Positions 1-11,230 of a stretch of DNA of 64,000 nucleotides are shown here, piece after piece (positions within the stretch are counted from its first letter, which is position 1; each line of letters opens with the position of its first letter). The DNA is from Protonemura montana. Taxonomy: Eukaryota > Arthropoda > Insecta > Plecoptera > Nemouridae. Where the stretch lies: assembly GCA_947568835.1 (NCBI GenBank), contig OX387603.1, positions 7,166,701-7,230,700 on the forward strand. Direction: 5' to 3'. The notes beneath the pieces were generated by a model that saw only the letters and a list, made by a program, of their open reading frames with translations, did no database searches and was not told the origin of the DNA. The position numbers and the translations under genes are program-made.

Positions 1-1055
1 GATTTCTATTCCATGGCTATCTCCGCAGAGGAATCAGCCACGGAAATCCGTGATTTATTCTTATTACTTATGTTTGGATGTCACGAATGGTAGAAAACAA
101 GATTTTTCAATGTTTGTATCCCATGGAGGGAAGATGAAACTATTTTAGCATCTATGGTTTATTTTAGTTTTATATGAATAACTTTTCGATTGTGAACATA
201 CAACTGTTGTTAATAAACGAAAACGAAGTAACAAAATTCTCCTCTGCTGACTCTGTTTTCAATGGCACAAATGCAATGCAAACATAGTGCAAAATGGAAA
301 TGGTAAAGTTGCCGTACAAGATCATAGCAATTTACAAAGAAGTCAATAACGGACGATGTTTACTGATGATCGCTCCCTTGATGGCAAATACCAATAAATC
401 AAGAATCTTGCACCCTGTTGCACAAGACTCTAACCTCAATTAGCCTTCGTAACTCCCACTCCAATATTTAAATAGCGGTAAGCGAATGCGAGACTGATAA
501 TATCTATTATAGTGTTTTGTAATAGTAATTGATAGATTCATTTATTATTTTATTATTGTTCTTTTTAGCGCAGATTTACTAATATGTAATGTTCTTGTAT
601 AAACTTTGAAGCCACTTATGAAACACAAATAGATCTTCATATTGCAACGGTCGTCTGAGACTGCCGTGTTATGTGCTGCCCCCGTTAGAGGGTGTATGCA
701 TCTCGTTCGAAAAAGCTTGCCGGGAGCTGTTAGCTTCACCATCGCTTAGCGGGTCTGTTTCGGAGAAAACGACATCGCAATTTGATATGATGTTATTTAC
801 GTGAAATAAGGTATTCGGACATGCAAGGCACCGTACCATCCGCTACCGTTGTATAATCCACTGAGTGCGCATGCCACAACGTTCAAGGGGATTTGGGGTT
901 AGCGAGGAAATACAAGAAAACACAAAGAAAAGCCAGTGAGACGTGGAGTTATGTGTGAGTGGGGTGGAAATATCTATAGTTCTGTGATTTTTTAATTATC
1001 TGAGTTGGTAATTAAATATTGTCTACTGGAAAGAAAAAAACTGACGTATACGTAT
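1..1055. other. AT-rich non-coding block
   Basis: I see no gene here. Open frames are short and lack codon structure or splice borders. The block ends at the left inverted end of a MITE. Confidence 0.5.
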
Positions 1056-1483
1056 GGCTAGGTACTACGCAGACTAATGCGCATTATTCTAAAGCGAATT
1101 AGAGATAATTCGCTTTAAGTTGCGTGGTACATGCAGCGTAGAAACCGCTTCACCTCAATTTGTGGCATACGTTGTAAAGCGCTTCACCTGTGCGCGCGCG
1201 CACCCCATAACTACCGGCCTTTTATTTTAGGTTGTGTCGACAAAGCTTCATTCAGCTCTGTATTTTCATCGCTAAAACGAATTAACGAAGCGAAGAAACG
1301 TATAAAATGTCAAAAAAGTAGGTCGGGTAAACCCTAGTCGACCAACTGTCAGGTGTCTCTCCGTCGGCCACATTTAAGTTTGAGATGTGAAGCGGTTGTA
1401 TGGTGTACGGAATTATGAGCCGAATTATTTCTCATTCGCATTTAGAAATAATGCGCATTGTCCTGCGTGGTGTACGTAGTCAG
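1056..1483. mobile_element. MITE-like element with long terminal inverted repeats
   Basis: The two ends are inverted copies of each other. The left arm (about 1057-1160) and the reverse complement of the right arm (about 1365-1483) share GTAC, ACGCAG, AATGCGCATTATT, a GCGAAT..AATTCG hairpin core and ACCGCTTCAC in the same order, with small indels, over roughly 100 bp each. The left arm also contains a perfect 12-bp hairpin (TAAAGCGAATTA, positions 1090-1101, pairing with 1106-1117). The central part has no transposase frame, only a GCGCGC run near 1193. Short length, long inverted ends and no coding sequence fit a non-autonomous DNA element. I cannot fix the target-site duplication, so the outer borders are good to a few bases and the superfamily is unknown. 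Confidence 0.75.
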
Positions 1484-3943
1484 CAAGTGATGAAGTTTGC
1501 TAGAGTTTCAAGGTCTTGAAAGGTCCTTTCCGAGTGTATACTCTACCAAGACGAGAAACTGGGTAATATCATTTAGACTCCATTATTAGTCGTCAATGGT
1601 TTTAAACCCCCATTGGTATCGCATATCTAGTCATAGAAGATTGTCACCTCTCAACGGACGAAAAAAAAAATATCCCGTGAAAAAGAACAAAAAAAAGGGT
1701 GGAAATAAATTGCCTCGGTAGAAAATGATTCGGTGTGGGAACTCACAGCGTCCATAAGTCTCAATATTACTAAATAAATTCGCTCGACGTGCGGGCGGGG
1801 ACCAAATCTAAATCGAACTTTTTACTCAAGGTATCATCGCGCTATTGAGCAGATATGATGATTTATGAGCAATGTATTGATCACGTTGGCCTATATAAAT
1901 CGAATCCTTGCTCATACCAATATACCGATGACGATTCAACCACGACTAATGCACCTCGATCAATCATTATCGCGCAGCGACGCTCATTTCGTCTCATAGA
2001 TGCACTCCCTGTAAACGCTCTCATGCATACACTCACCGACGACCCGTGCATGACGACCCGTGCATGACGACACCCACATTTCGTTCTCAGCCTTCATTTC
2101 AAATTTCACATCTAAATTTTAAGTTACCTTACCACAATCTTGGAACTAACCATTAATTCTTTCAAACTGTACGTTTATTTTCTGTGTATTTTTTTATTAT
2201 ACCACACACGTTTGACATGTCAGTAATGCACAAGGATTTTTTAAATATCAGTTTATTTTACTGCAACATTGCCATGGAGTCGGCGTGGGTTATAAGTTAT
2301 CATACCAGACTGGAGCGTATTTTCTGTTCTGCTATATGCACAAACCTGCCTCAACATAACCTAGACCAGCGAATACCGTAAATAGCAGACGGCCAAGTTG
2401 TTCGTAATGTGACAGATAGTATTTGACATGTGTGTTTACTACCTCGACAATCCTACACAAACTTAACCGCAGATATTCTAACTCTGAAGCGTGCTCTCTG
2501 CCCTTGTTTCGGAGTGAAAATTAGTGCAGTACTTTGTAGGTCAACTGGGTCATGGCCCAGTTCGATATATTTTACTAGAGCAAACATTAGAAATAAATGT
2601 AGGTATACAAAATGCGATGAGTAAATACGCTAGGGGCTGAAATATAAATCAAATACTGACAAAAATGTGCTAACATATTTTACTCTCAATTAACTATCCG
2701 CTATAACTCGGCGAAAATAGAGAATCAGTTGACGAAACATTCGGCTATGACAACTATAACAGTAACTAACTAATAGACAGGTTCCGATTTTGTCAGTTTT
2801 CCCTCCCTTTATTTCGCTGGTTGCCCTACTTAGTGCTAGAAAGAGAGCGCATGGTATGTGTGGGGACGTAGCCCCCTGCTACCCCCCTGGCGTCGGCACT
2901 GTTCCGGTGGGGGGCATACGAACCATGCAGTGCCGTCGAAGGTCGCGTGGGGACTCTAATGTGGGGCGTCGCGACGCCAGCGACGCTGCTAGGGCATGGT
3001 CTCGCTTCTGTTGAGAAGCGTCTAGACACATCTCGTGCGGCGCCGTGCGTCGTTCTTGACACAACAAGGTATTGATTCGATATCGCCTTGACGTGTCCTA
3101 TTTTAGATAATGCTTTTGGAATTATTTGTTCGGGTTATTACCACTAGCTTTTATTTGAGAAATCTTTCTTGTAAAAAAAAATGTATTCAATGTTCTTCTC
3201 TCTGTGATAGGTGTGAATTTGTGTCTGTTTTTTTGACACTTTGGCAGCTCGCTTGTTGGAATATCGGATATATTTTTTTTTGAAGAATCAAAATGTATGG
3301 GAAAAATGTCAATCAGATCCGCCAGAAGGATTTTCATCCTCGCTATCTGCGGTGGAAAAAAATGATAAACGTTTGACTCCGTTGTAGTTCTTGTCAATCA
3401 CTATTGCCAACGGGTGTTTAGAATGAATGATTTTGCGAGAATTGTGGCGAGAATCTGTCAAAAGGTAATTTTCGAGCAAAATCTTTTCATGCATCGTTGG
3501 AAAAAACGCATCTATCGAAGAATACTTCATAGTGAAGCAACGTTGTTGTTGGAGAAGAATTAAAAGTGCAAGCGCGACTTCATTTATTTTGTGGCTGGGT
3601 GACTGTGAAAAGCGGGGATGGGAAGGGGGTTGCACATGTTGATAATAAATATTCAAAAGTAGGCCATAGTTTGATCGTGCTGAAAAAAAAACGATTTAGT
3701 ACATAATCGGAGGTCCTGCTTATGTCGAACATCAAGGACACAACAATTAATGTATACAAGCCAAGTTTTTCTGTAAAAAGCGTCACTTTCTTGTAATTAA
3801 TCGCACTGCATGAGTACTTTCTCATCTTTTCACCGCGGATAAGTGACATAAAAAATTTGATAAGCGGAAAAAGGGACCTGGCACAGCTCACATTTACTTG
3901 AGTAGGCATATAGTTTCTCGTGTTATGAGATAACGAAAAGACC
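1484..3943. other. Non-coding block with a CpG-rich patch
   Basis: Mostly AT-rich with no recognisable gene. Positions 2860-3060 are strikingly rich in CpG and G/C runs and contain a perfect 14-bp palindrome (GGCGTCGCGACGCC, 2965-2978). That patch could be an unmethylated regulatory region or part of an old transposon. Two antisense frames of about 115 and 123 codons at 3309-3951 match no family I know and overlap each other, so I treat them as chance. Confidence 0.4.
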
Positions 3944-4070
3944 ATGTCCATTAGCTCAATTGGTCAGAACTATCTGTGGTTAAAGCAACTCCCGTGACAG
4001 GCGGAGATCGGGGTGAGAGTCCTCGGTTGGGCACCAAGTTTTGAGAGGTTATTAGTGTTAGTGTAGTTCT
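3944..4070 (+). mobile_element. SINE with tRNA-like head, copy 1
   Basis: The sequence at 3950-3967 (TTAGCTCAATTGGTCAGA) is a clear tRNA A box with D-loop. About 45 bases later GGGTGAGAGTCCT (4011-4023) is a worn B box, and the head ends in GGGCACCA. The head is too degenerate, and the spacing too long, for a working tRNA. The segment GCGGAGATCGGGG plus the ACACCA-type end recurs in inverse orientation at 61,536, which shows that it is dispersed. The 3' end is not defined. Confidence 0.7.
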
Positions 4071-4935
4071 AAAATATTCTGCCAATCGCAATTGAAATTG
4101 CAATTTAAATAAACAGTTCAGGCCAACTTTCGTTTGAATTAGGTTGAAAATAGCCACTCCAATGTTTATTGAGAGATTTTCTCGCAGGAAATCTGAACTG
4201 CAAGTCTTCAACTTTTCAGTAACAGTTCTTTCAGGAGATTTACATCCGTACACAACCAACATTTCATCTGAAAATGATTGAAACTTCCAAAACCCCCCGT
4301 CGCTTCACGAATGAGATGCCATAAAGTTAGGGAAGATGATGGAGTGTAGGACTCAATAATATTCTTTCAATGACACGTGATTTATTTCAATAAAAAAGTA
4401 ACCTGATTTGAAAGACATATCAAGGAAAGCTTGGATTAAAATAAAGTCTAGAAGTTCCAGGATATCAATCGCATTTTCCTGCTACCAAGGGAGCTTGCGG
4501 ATTAGAGAGGGATGATAAATCGGGGTGCTTAATATATATAGGCTCACATAATTGGGCGCTCGTAATGCTTATTGTGAGCCACTTGGGGTATGAAGACCCA
4601 TTAGTGTTTTGAAGCAGCCAGGGTGGAATTTAAATGGTCCCGACGGTATACCTATTATCGTAAAATTTAGAATCTATTTCATTGGCTTACTGCCACACGG
4701 TAAAACACGAGTAAAATGCACACGTATATCTACTAAATTGATACTCTTATTGTTATGAACACTTACCGTAAATGGGACACTATAACTACCAACATGAGGC
4801 GCATCACCAGCAATTTTTTCCTATGTGAGGATAGAGCACAAATTTGTACATCAAAATTTCATTAATATAAAACAAAAACACAGCTTAACTTAGATAAAAT
4901 CCATAAATTGTGGTGTATTCTGTTTATCCCTTATC
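4071..4935. other. AT-rich non-coding block
   Basis: I see no gene or clear repeat between the tRNA-headed SINE and the first 5S-headed SINE. Confidence 0.4.
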
Positions 4936-5352
4936 AACGGTTCGCATGAGCTCACCGAAGTTCAGCAACACTACGCTGGGTCAGGTATTGAATGGGTGAC
5001 CATCACACACATGACCAGTTCTGTTTGGGACAGAAGTTTGAGGGTTGCCTGTTAGTACAATTTCACTCGTCTTGCTTACTAAACTCTCGACAGCATGGAT
5101 TTGTGGAGGAATCCTGTTTTTCGCGTTGTACCGTCCTTCGGAAGGGACGTTAAGCCGGTGATCCCCTTGGCATGATTTTCGACAGGAGTAGGCTAAGTGC
5201 CGGCATCGGATTTCCCTTCCTTCCTTCTAGGCTAGGTTAGGTTCATCATCATCCTCATCATCACTCACTCATTCAACGACGTCACTAGACCAGTGCCATG
5301 TGACCCGTTGTCAAAACATTGCGTCGTTAAACCCCACTAAGCAATCAATCAG
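4936..5352 (+). mobile_element. SINE with 5S rRNA-like head, copy A
   Basis: The first ~80 bases resemble 5S rRNA around its internal promoter: CTCACCGAAGTTCAGCAACA followed by GTATTGAATGGGTGACC, matching the 5S A box (AAGTTAAGCAACACTG) and C box (TACTTGGATGGGTGACC). The body carries CTTCGGAAGGGACGTTAAGC, GACAGGAGTAGGCTAAGTGC, CTAGGCTAGGTTAGG, a (CAT)n-like stretch and a tail ending near CGTCGTTAAAC then CAATCAATCA. The same order of blocks recurs at 10,804 on this strand and at 20,543 on the other, so this is a family. It is close to full length and would be transcribed by RNA polymerase III if active. It has no coding capacity. Confidence 0.85.
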
Positions 5353-5447
5353 CTTAAAGCATTGACCCCGAACCTAGAGCGACAAAAATGTGCACAATAT
5401 TCAGCGACTGTGACTTCAGATTTGCATTTGGTGGCTTTATCCTCACA

Positions 5448-5720
5448 CAGTGATGATCAACTAAAACCCGGTATGCCTTCTTGATAATGCTACCGTTGAT
5501 AATGCTCCGTAGCATCGGTTGCTAGTTGTGCTGAAATCAACATCTCGAGAATTGTTGCAAAATGGCACTCTAGGTCGGGGTTCGGGTCGTTTCATCTAGC
5601 TCCGTGGTAGCACCTTAGAGAAAAGAATGGGTGTAGCACGTAAGGTAGCGCCACCAAACGACCATTCGAGGTCGGGGTTTTATATAATACCACCTGTCGT
5701 ATAATCTAGCACCATGGTAC
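5448..5720 (+). repeat. Dispersed repeat R2, copy 1
   Basis: This shares an ordered series of blocks with 9650-9840: AGTGATGATCAAC, a run near CTTCTTG, CGGTTGCT, TGCTGAAATCAACA, ATTGTTG, GGCACTCTAGGT and GGTCGGGGTTTTA. Part of the block (CGACC plus AGGTCGGGGTT) is repeated inside this copy at 5574 and 5668. I recognise no coding potential or known family. Confidence 0.6.
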
Positions 5721-6524
5721 ACCCCTGCGTGTCGTGTAACAGGTTTGATTTTCGGCAGCATCTTAAACCTGGATGGAATTGATTCGCAGGATAACGGGTG
5801 GATACGACAATTGTGATTAATGGATGAAGCTAACATGGTGCAATGACGTGATTCAATTTAGGGTTGACTGAACCGCTTTGTTTGGATTCTAGCTCGAATG
5901 GGTTAGTTCATAATTAAAATAGAAATACAGATTATTATATTATGCGAAGGCTTAAGTAAAAAGTTAAAAAGTCTGGGTGAAAACATTCAAGTTTGCTGGT
6001 GGTAGAACGGGCTAAAAGTATTCTGGGTACTTTCCATAATAATACTGGAAGTGTTCGCTTCAAATGGAGTAATTTATATTCTTAAAATCGGGAGGTAGAA
6101 GAAAATGCGAGCGGCCGGTGATGCTTTCTTTAATCTAAAACGTCACTAAAATTAATCAAAGTTGCTCTTGTAGAAGAAGCCAGAAGGAATATAGACAGTG
6201 GCTCTTCAGTCGTCAGCGCTTGACTTAGAATATGGATTACCGGAAATCAGGATTTTGACTGTATTGCTGAGCACTAACTAATTGAGCGCACATCATTTGA
6301 AATCGTAAGAGGGCTTAAATAATATTAACATAGTTAATTTTTTTAAAGGAGAACAAAGCCAATGGAGGCTTTTATTTCTTAATCATTTTCTTCCTTTTAA
6401 TCTTGCGTTTTTTATATTTTTCAAACGATTTTAAAAATGTATTAATCATTGCCATTCAATGTTTCGTCAACTTTTTCAATTGCTACGATGCTTTTAACCT
6501 GCGATGTTTTTGCGATGTTTTATT
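5721..6524. other. AT-rich non-coding block
   Basis: I see no gene, repeat family or splice-bordered exon here. Confidence 0.4.
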
Positions 6525-6720
6525 TGTATGTGGTAAAGTAATGCATTGTGAATGTGTTGTCATCCAGTCCAGGACTGTCATCCAGCCCAGGACTGTCATC
6601 CAGCCCAGGACTGTCATCCATGTTGCTATGTTTAAAATGTCAAGTATCTAAAGTTCGTATAAAATCATCTGCAAAATTTGTTCTAAAAAAATAAACAAAC
6701 ATACAGACATACAGATAATG
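6525..6720 (+). repeat. Dispersed repeat R3, copy 1, with an internal 18-bp array
   Basis: It shares GGTAAAGTAA, AATGTGTTGTCATCCA, GCTATGTTTAAAATGTC and a final ACAGAC-rich tail with 7255-7420. At 6559-6620 the copy contains about 3.4 units of an 18-bp tandem repeat (GTCATCCAGCCCAGGACT) that the second copy lacks; it has a single GTCATCCA there. A 3' tail of short ACAGA units is typical of RTE-type LINEs and the SINEs they mobilise, but no reverse transcriptase sequence is present. Confidence 0.6.
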
Positions 6721-7254
6721 CGGAGTAATGTAACGTTGTAAACGACGAAACTGAAGTTCACCTAGCAGCTTATGATGATACTAAATAAACGTTCAAATCT
6801 GGTATTCATAGCAACAAAATAGCGATGATATACCTTACAGTTTCTTGAATTAACCAGTGGAGGCGTAGCAGGTACCCGCAACCACGCAACTGGTGCTTAA
6901 GGTTGAGGACCTATAAGGACTTCATTGAGTCTGGTAGCTCCCTGAAAGAAGGGCCCAGACGAGCGCAAAAGGAAGGCCTACGCCCCTGCTCGCGGGTATC
7001 GCGGTCTGCCCGCTCTTTTGACTTTTTTTATTTCAGGTTCGAGGCTCACTGTCACTTGCCGTTCAAAAAAAAGCTGTTTATTCAGATTCAAAAAACTGTT
7101 ATGCCAAAATTATTATGTAACCACTGAACAAGTTGCTAAATTTTGAAAACACATTTTGTTTTTCCTTTCGCTCCGGATTCATAGATAAAATTACCACTTT
7201 ATTATAAAACCTAGTTGAACTCTCAGTTTAACCTAGTTTCACCTTTAAAGGGCT
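6721..7254. other. Block between R3 copies with a GC-rich patch
   Basis: Positions 6855-7019 are richer in G and C than their surroundings. They are followed by TTTTTTTATTTCAG at about 7022-7035, which looks like a splice acceptor, but no open frame after it carries recognisable protein. This could be a decayed transposon piece. Confidence 0.3.
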
Positions 7255-7420
7255 CATATTTGGTAAAGTAACGCATAGATCTTTCTCAACATTTAATAGA
7301 ATGTGTTGTCATCCAATTCTTGGCTATGTTTAAAATGTCTTTATCGCACTGGGAAGTTTATTTACAATCAATTGCAAAATGTGTACAAGACAAACAGACA
7401 GACAGTCAAACAAACAGACA
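7255..7420 (+). repeat. Dispersed repeat R3, copy 2
   Basis: Second copy of the repeat at 6525, with the same blocks in the same order. It ends in CAAACAGACAGACAG and related short units. It lacks the 18-bp expansion. Confidence 0.6.
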
Positions 7421-9650
7421 AGAAAGCGACCTTTGAAGAAAGAAGTTGAAAATAGTTATTCTCCCGGGCATACCACAGTCTTCGCGGATCGATAAGCTTT
7501 CTAGATCAAATATCGTGCAAAATTCATCCAGGAAAGTTATTTTCTACACAAAAAAACACCGTCAGAGGTGAATGACAAGTTCGTGGTAAATATTTACCTT
7601 CTATTTGCATCATAGAAGTAACCAACTGCACGTTGTAGATTTGCAGAATTCTCCGTCTATCTCTCTGTCCTCATCTAGATCTGTCATCCGAGTGCCTTCG
7701 GGCATAAAACACGTTGATCGATCTGCTCTCTGCAATTGATGATAGGAAATGAATTATTTTATTACAGAAGGTTACAAAATAAACGTAGCGATAGTTTCTG
7801 TTCTTGACAGCGAGCGACCCAAAACCTTTATCGGCGAAGAAAACTAGGACAATTTCCTCACGGAGAGTGATTTTCATCGTGAAACACCGAACGTTGAAGT
7901 AGTTTTTTTTTTTCGGTTTTATTCCCCATTTCGACGTTGCAAGTAAACGAACAATAAACAACGAATGGGTAGCACGAACTAAATAAATGTGAACAGAAAG
8001 AAGAACTTGGAACTGAAACGTTCTTGAATGGCAGATTCTCATCACATCACTCGCTCTCTTCAATCTAACAGTAATTGGGTATTATTATTCCGTGCGTTCT
8101 ACGAAACGTACAATCACGGAAAGGATGTTGTCTTCTTGAAAAGTCTAAAATAAGACAGTTCCAATCGCAATGTATAGATATATCATAAGCTGACTCAATC
8201 ATTGAATCGATCCTGGGACCCCGGAGTTCATGCGCAGTTTATTTTCTGTGACCAAACCAACTGCCAATTTCGTTCACGACGTCTTCACCTTCATTCATTG
8301 CTTGCTAGGTAAGATTGGCTGTAAATCTCTCGCGATATAAAACTGCTGGGCCATAAAAATTATCCAGATTACTCTGTTCAACAAAGACAACGCACGATGG
8401 CAAAAGTTTTTAAGCTTTTGAGCTTTAAGATCAAGTTTAAACTTTTAATAACACGCCAGGTTCATACTTATAGCCACGGGTAATATAATCATGAAAAAAA
8501 AGACGTAGAAATTAATTCAATTGGATAGCAGTGAGTCGAGAGCGCAATTAAGATATTCCAGGCAAGCTGGCAGACTCTCTTACGGACACATTTTTCACGT
8601 ATCTATTTTCAGAGGGTGATGCTAGAGAACGCCACAGTGCAGCGCTGCGGACGCTCAGCACAAAGTTTGAAAAAGTTTCCAAGTTAATTAACTGCCGAAG
8701 CGTTGGCTTATGGGCGATCAATAATGGAGACGAGATTTTTTAAGATATTTACTTCATTATTCTGACTTCTGAGCTAACTAAGCCGCTGTTATCGGAAATC
8801 AATTCATAAATTTAGGTGTGTTCCTGAAATAGGTATATAAGAATGTAAATTGAAACCCCTGCTGATTCCGTAAGGGGGCTAAAATTGAAAGGTTTCGTTG
8901 TATATACTGATTCACTAGTAGGTATTCGTATTTTAGCTTCGAATCTGTCAGAATAACAGTTCTACAAGGACGCATGTGTTCAAAACATAACGTGTTAAAT
9001 TCCGACTCGAGTTGTGAGTTATTCCTCTCATCACATCTAGCACGTGATAATATTATGATTGTTCGAATCCGATGTTTGCTGTGTTCTTCAACCCCGCGCT
9101 CGCATTGCAATTTCTCTGAAGCGACTTCATGATTTCGGTGACGTCAAGCGCTCCGTTTGGCATACAATTGCCACGCAGCATCGTACCCGACCGATCACGG
9201 GTTATCTTGCTCACGTGCAGAATGGGGCTTGCGGTGATGGATTGCAAAATAACGGACCATGTAAGTGTGATGCATTTGCGGTGGAAATGTTGTAGATGAA
9301 CCGAATTTTCTCAAGTGTTTAACGTCTGTGTGTTTAACATCATTTTCTTGAACGTCATTGCCAGTTGCCAGCAACTTACAACAAATAATAATAGAGTAAC
9401 TCATGGTGCGACGGACACTGTGTTCAATCACCCCGAAGATTTCGTTATAAATAATAAGACGAACATGCTTGTTACATAATGGAAAAAAATGCAGAAGCCT
9501 TACCTAGGACGGTAATTTCGTAACCCTGGCAAGTCTATACTTTATAAACACCACCAATTTCAAAGCACTCTGTGTACATTTTGTTTCCGTAGCTATTCAA
9601 AGGCAAAACAGGCCAAGATGTCTTCGAAAGTGAAGGTTTTCCCTCACTGC
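7421..9650. other. Non-coding block
   Basis: I recognise no gene. A sequence ending CTATTTTCAG at about 8615 is followed by a 24-codon open stretch but has no donor. The patch 9059-9260 is more GC-rich than its surroundings, is open in several frames and ends in CCATGTAAGT, a good donor. It could hold an exon, but no frame resembles a known protein. Confidence 0.35.
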
Positions 9651-9840
9651 ACTGTGATGATCAACGGAAACCCAGTACATCTTCTTGGTAGGTGCTGCAA
9701 TTGTTGCACCTCGGAAATTTCGGTTGCTGAAATCAACAAGCATTGTTGAAAAAGTGCCACTTTAGGTTAGGGTTTTATAATTCAACAAAAAACGACCGGT
9801 CTAGGTCGGGGTTTTAATCCAGCACAAAAGTTTTCCTTTA
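9651..9840 (+). repeat. Dispersed repeat R2, copy 2
   Basis: Second copy of the repeat at 5448. It shares TGTGATGATCAAC, CTTCTTGGTAGGTGCT, CGGTTGCTGAAATCAACA, ATTGTTGAAAAAGTGCCACT and TAGGTCGGGGTTTTA. Indels separate the copies, so they are not a recent duplication. Confidence 0.6.
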
Positions 9841-10803
9841 CTGTACTAGACCCAACGGACTGGAAAAAAGTGCGTTCAAAATGCATGTAATTATTGTGTA
9901 CCACACCGTTTCTTCTCCTGTCTTCCGAGCGTCGTTTAGACTTTAATTTAACACCCGCCAGCATTCAGTATTTTAACGTCCCTGACGAGGTTTCCCGCCT
10001 CTCAAGCTCCTCATTTACAGACTCGACTCCCCACGGTTGTGTTGGGTTGCGTCTTCCCTAGTTCCGAGTGAAGTGTCATCGCGCTTTTCGCACTCACTGC
10101 GGCAATTGCAATAAAGACTTTCCGCGTTTCATTTAGCGAGAATGCTCGACGAGGTACAGATGCGAAATTCTAGTGTTGTCGAGAGACATTTCCGACGGAA
10201 TGAGAGGAAACAATGAAACGGGACTGCCTCATCGTCGAAACTGTGGGAGAATTTTTACAGGAAAATATACATTATCATCAATTTATTTTTGACGCAAAGA
10301 TTATAACTGCCGGTCAACGTGCATAAGTGCCTTGCCAGTTTTAATCTAAACGTGATTGATATACAGTTCTAATGCTTGTGTAAAGAACGGTACAGAAAAA
10401 GTTAATACAGTGTACCAGCATACACTTTCTATTTCTCGTTGCTCGAGTCAGACAAAGATTGATGAGCCATACCTCCCACACATTGTCGTCGTTGACATTG
10501 GCCATCAGCTTCCGTAGCAGCACCCTCTTTGTTGCACTCATTGACGCACTACACGGTGATAAGATATTTCCACGCGTTTTGTACGCAACGGCTTTAAAAT
10601 TGATCAACACAATGCTCGCATGTTTGATTGATAGTCCACTGTGAAACCGCGTAAAGTTACTTTGTCATACAGGAGCCAAAAGCCAGACCGAGGTAGTGCA
10701 TTTTTTATTTCGCTTTACCATCCGTATGAAATCAAAGTCAGACAAGAAGAGGTATGGGCATCTGAGTTTCTGTCCTCCGACTAGCTGACCGATTCAAAGT
10801 TTT
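9841..10803. other. Non-coding block
   Basis: No gene recognised. The stretch 10,000-10,150 is moderately GC-rich. Short overlapping frames on both strands around 10,341-10,644 look like chance. Confidence 0.35.
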
Positions 10804-11230
10804 GGTCACGCCACAACCGAACGGTTTGTTGTGTTGGAAACACCGGTTCCAGTTAAGCAACACTGCTTTGGCTCAAGTATTGCATGGGTAACCATCATAC
10901 GCATGACCAGTTCTGTTCGGGAGAGAAGTTAGAGGGAGTAAAGTTAGCACACCAGCTTCATTAAACTTGACTATCAACACACATTTGTTGAGTAGTCCTG
11001 TTGTTCGAGTTGTATCGTCTCTCGGAAGGGAAGTTAAGCTGGTGGTCCCCTTGGCCTGTGGTGCTCTTCGACAGAAGTAGGCTACGTGGCAGCACCGGGT
11101 TTCCCATCCTTCTTTCTAGGCTAGGTTAGGTTCATCATCACCCACATCATCATCCACTCATTCACTGACGCCTTTAGACCAAGGCTATAAAGGTCCAGTT
11201 GTTAAAACAAAACTTGGTTAAACATAAATC
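10804..11230 (+). mobile_element. SINE with 5S rRNA-like head, copy B
   Basis: It has the same body as copy A at 4936: CTCTCGGAAGGGAAGTTAAG, GACAGAAGTAGGCTACGTGG, CTTTCTAGGCTAGGTTAGG, CATCATC units and a tail ending GTTAAAAC..GGTTAAAC. The 5S-like head (AGTTAAGCAACACTGC, then GTATTGCATGGGTAACC) is preceded by CCGAACGGTTTGTTGTGTTG, which matches the junction between head units of the array at 20.9-21.6 kb. So this copy keeps part of a second, upstream head. Confidence 0.85.

Noticed and set aside
3944-4035. A functional tRNA gene
   Set aside because: The A box is good but the B box is worn, the spacing is wrong for a cloverleaf, and part of the sequence recurs at 61.5 kb. It is a SINE head.
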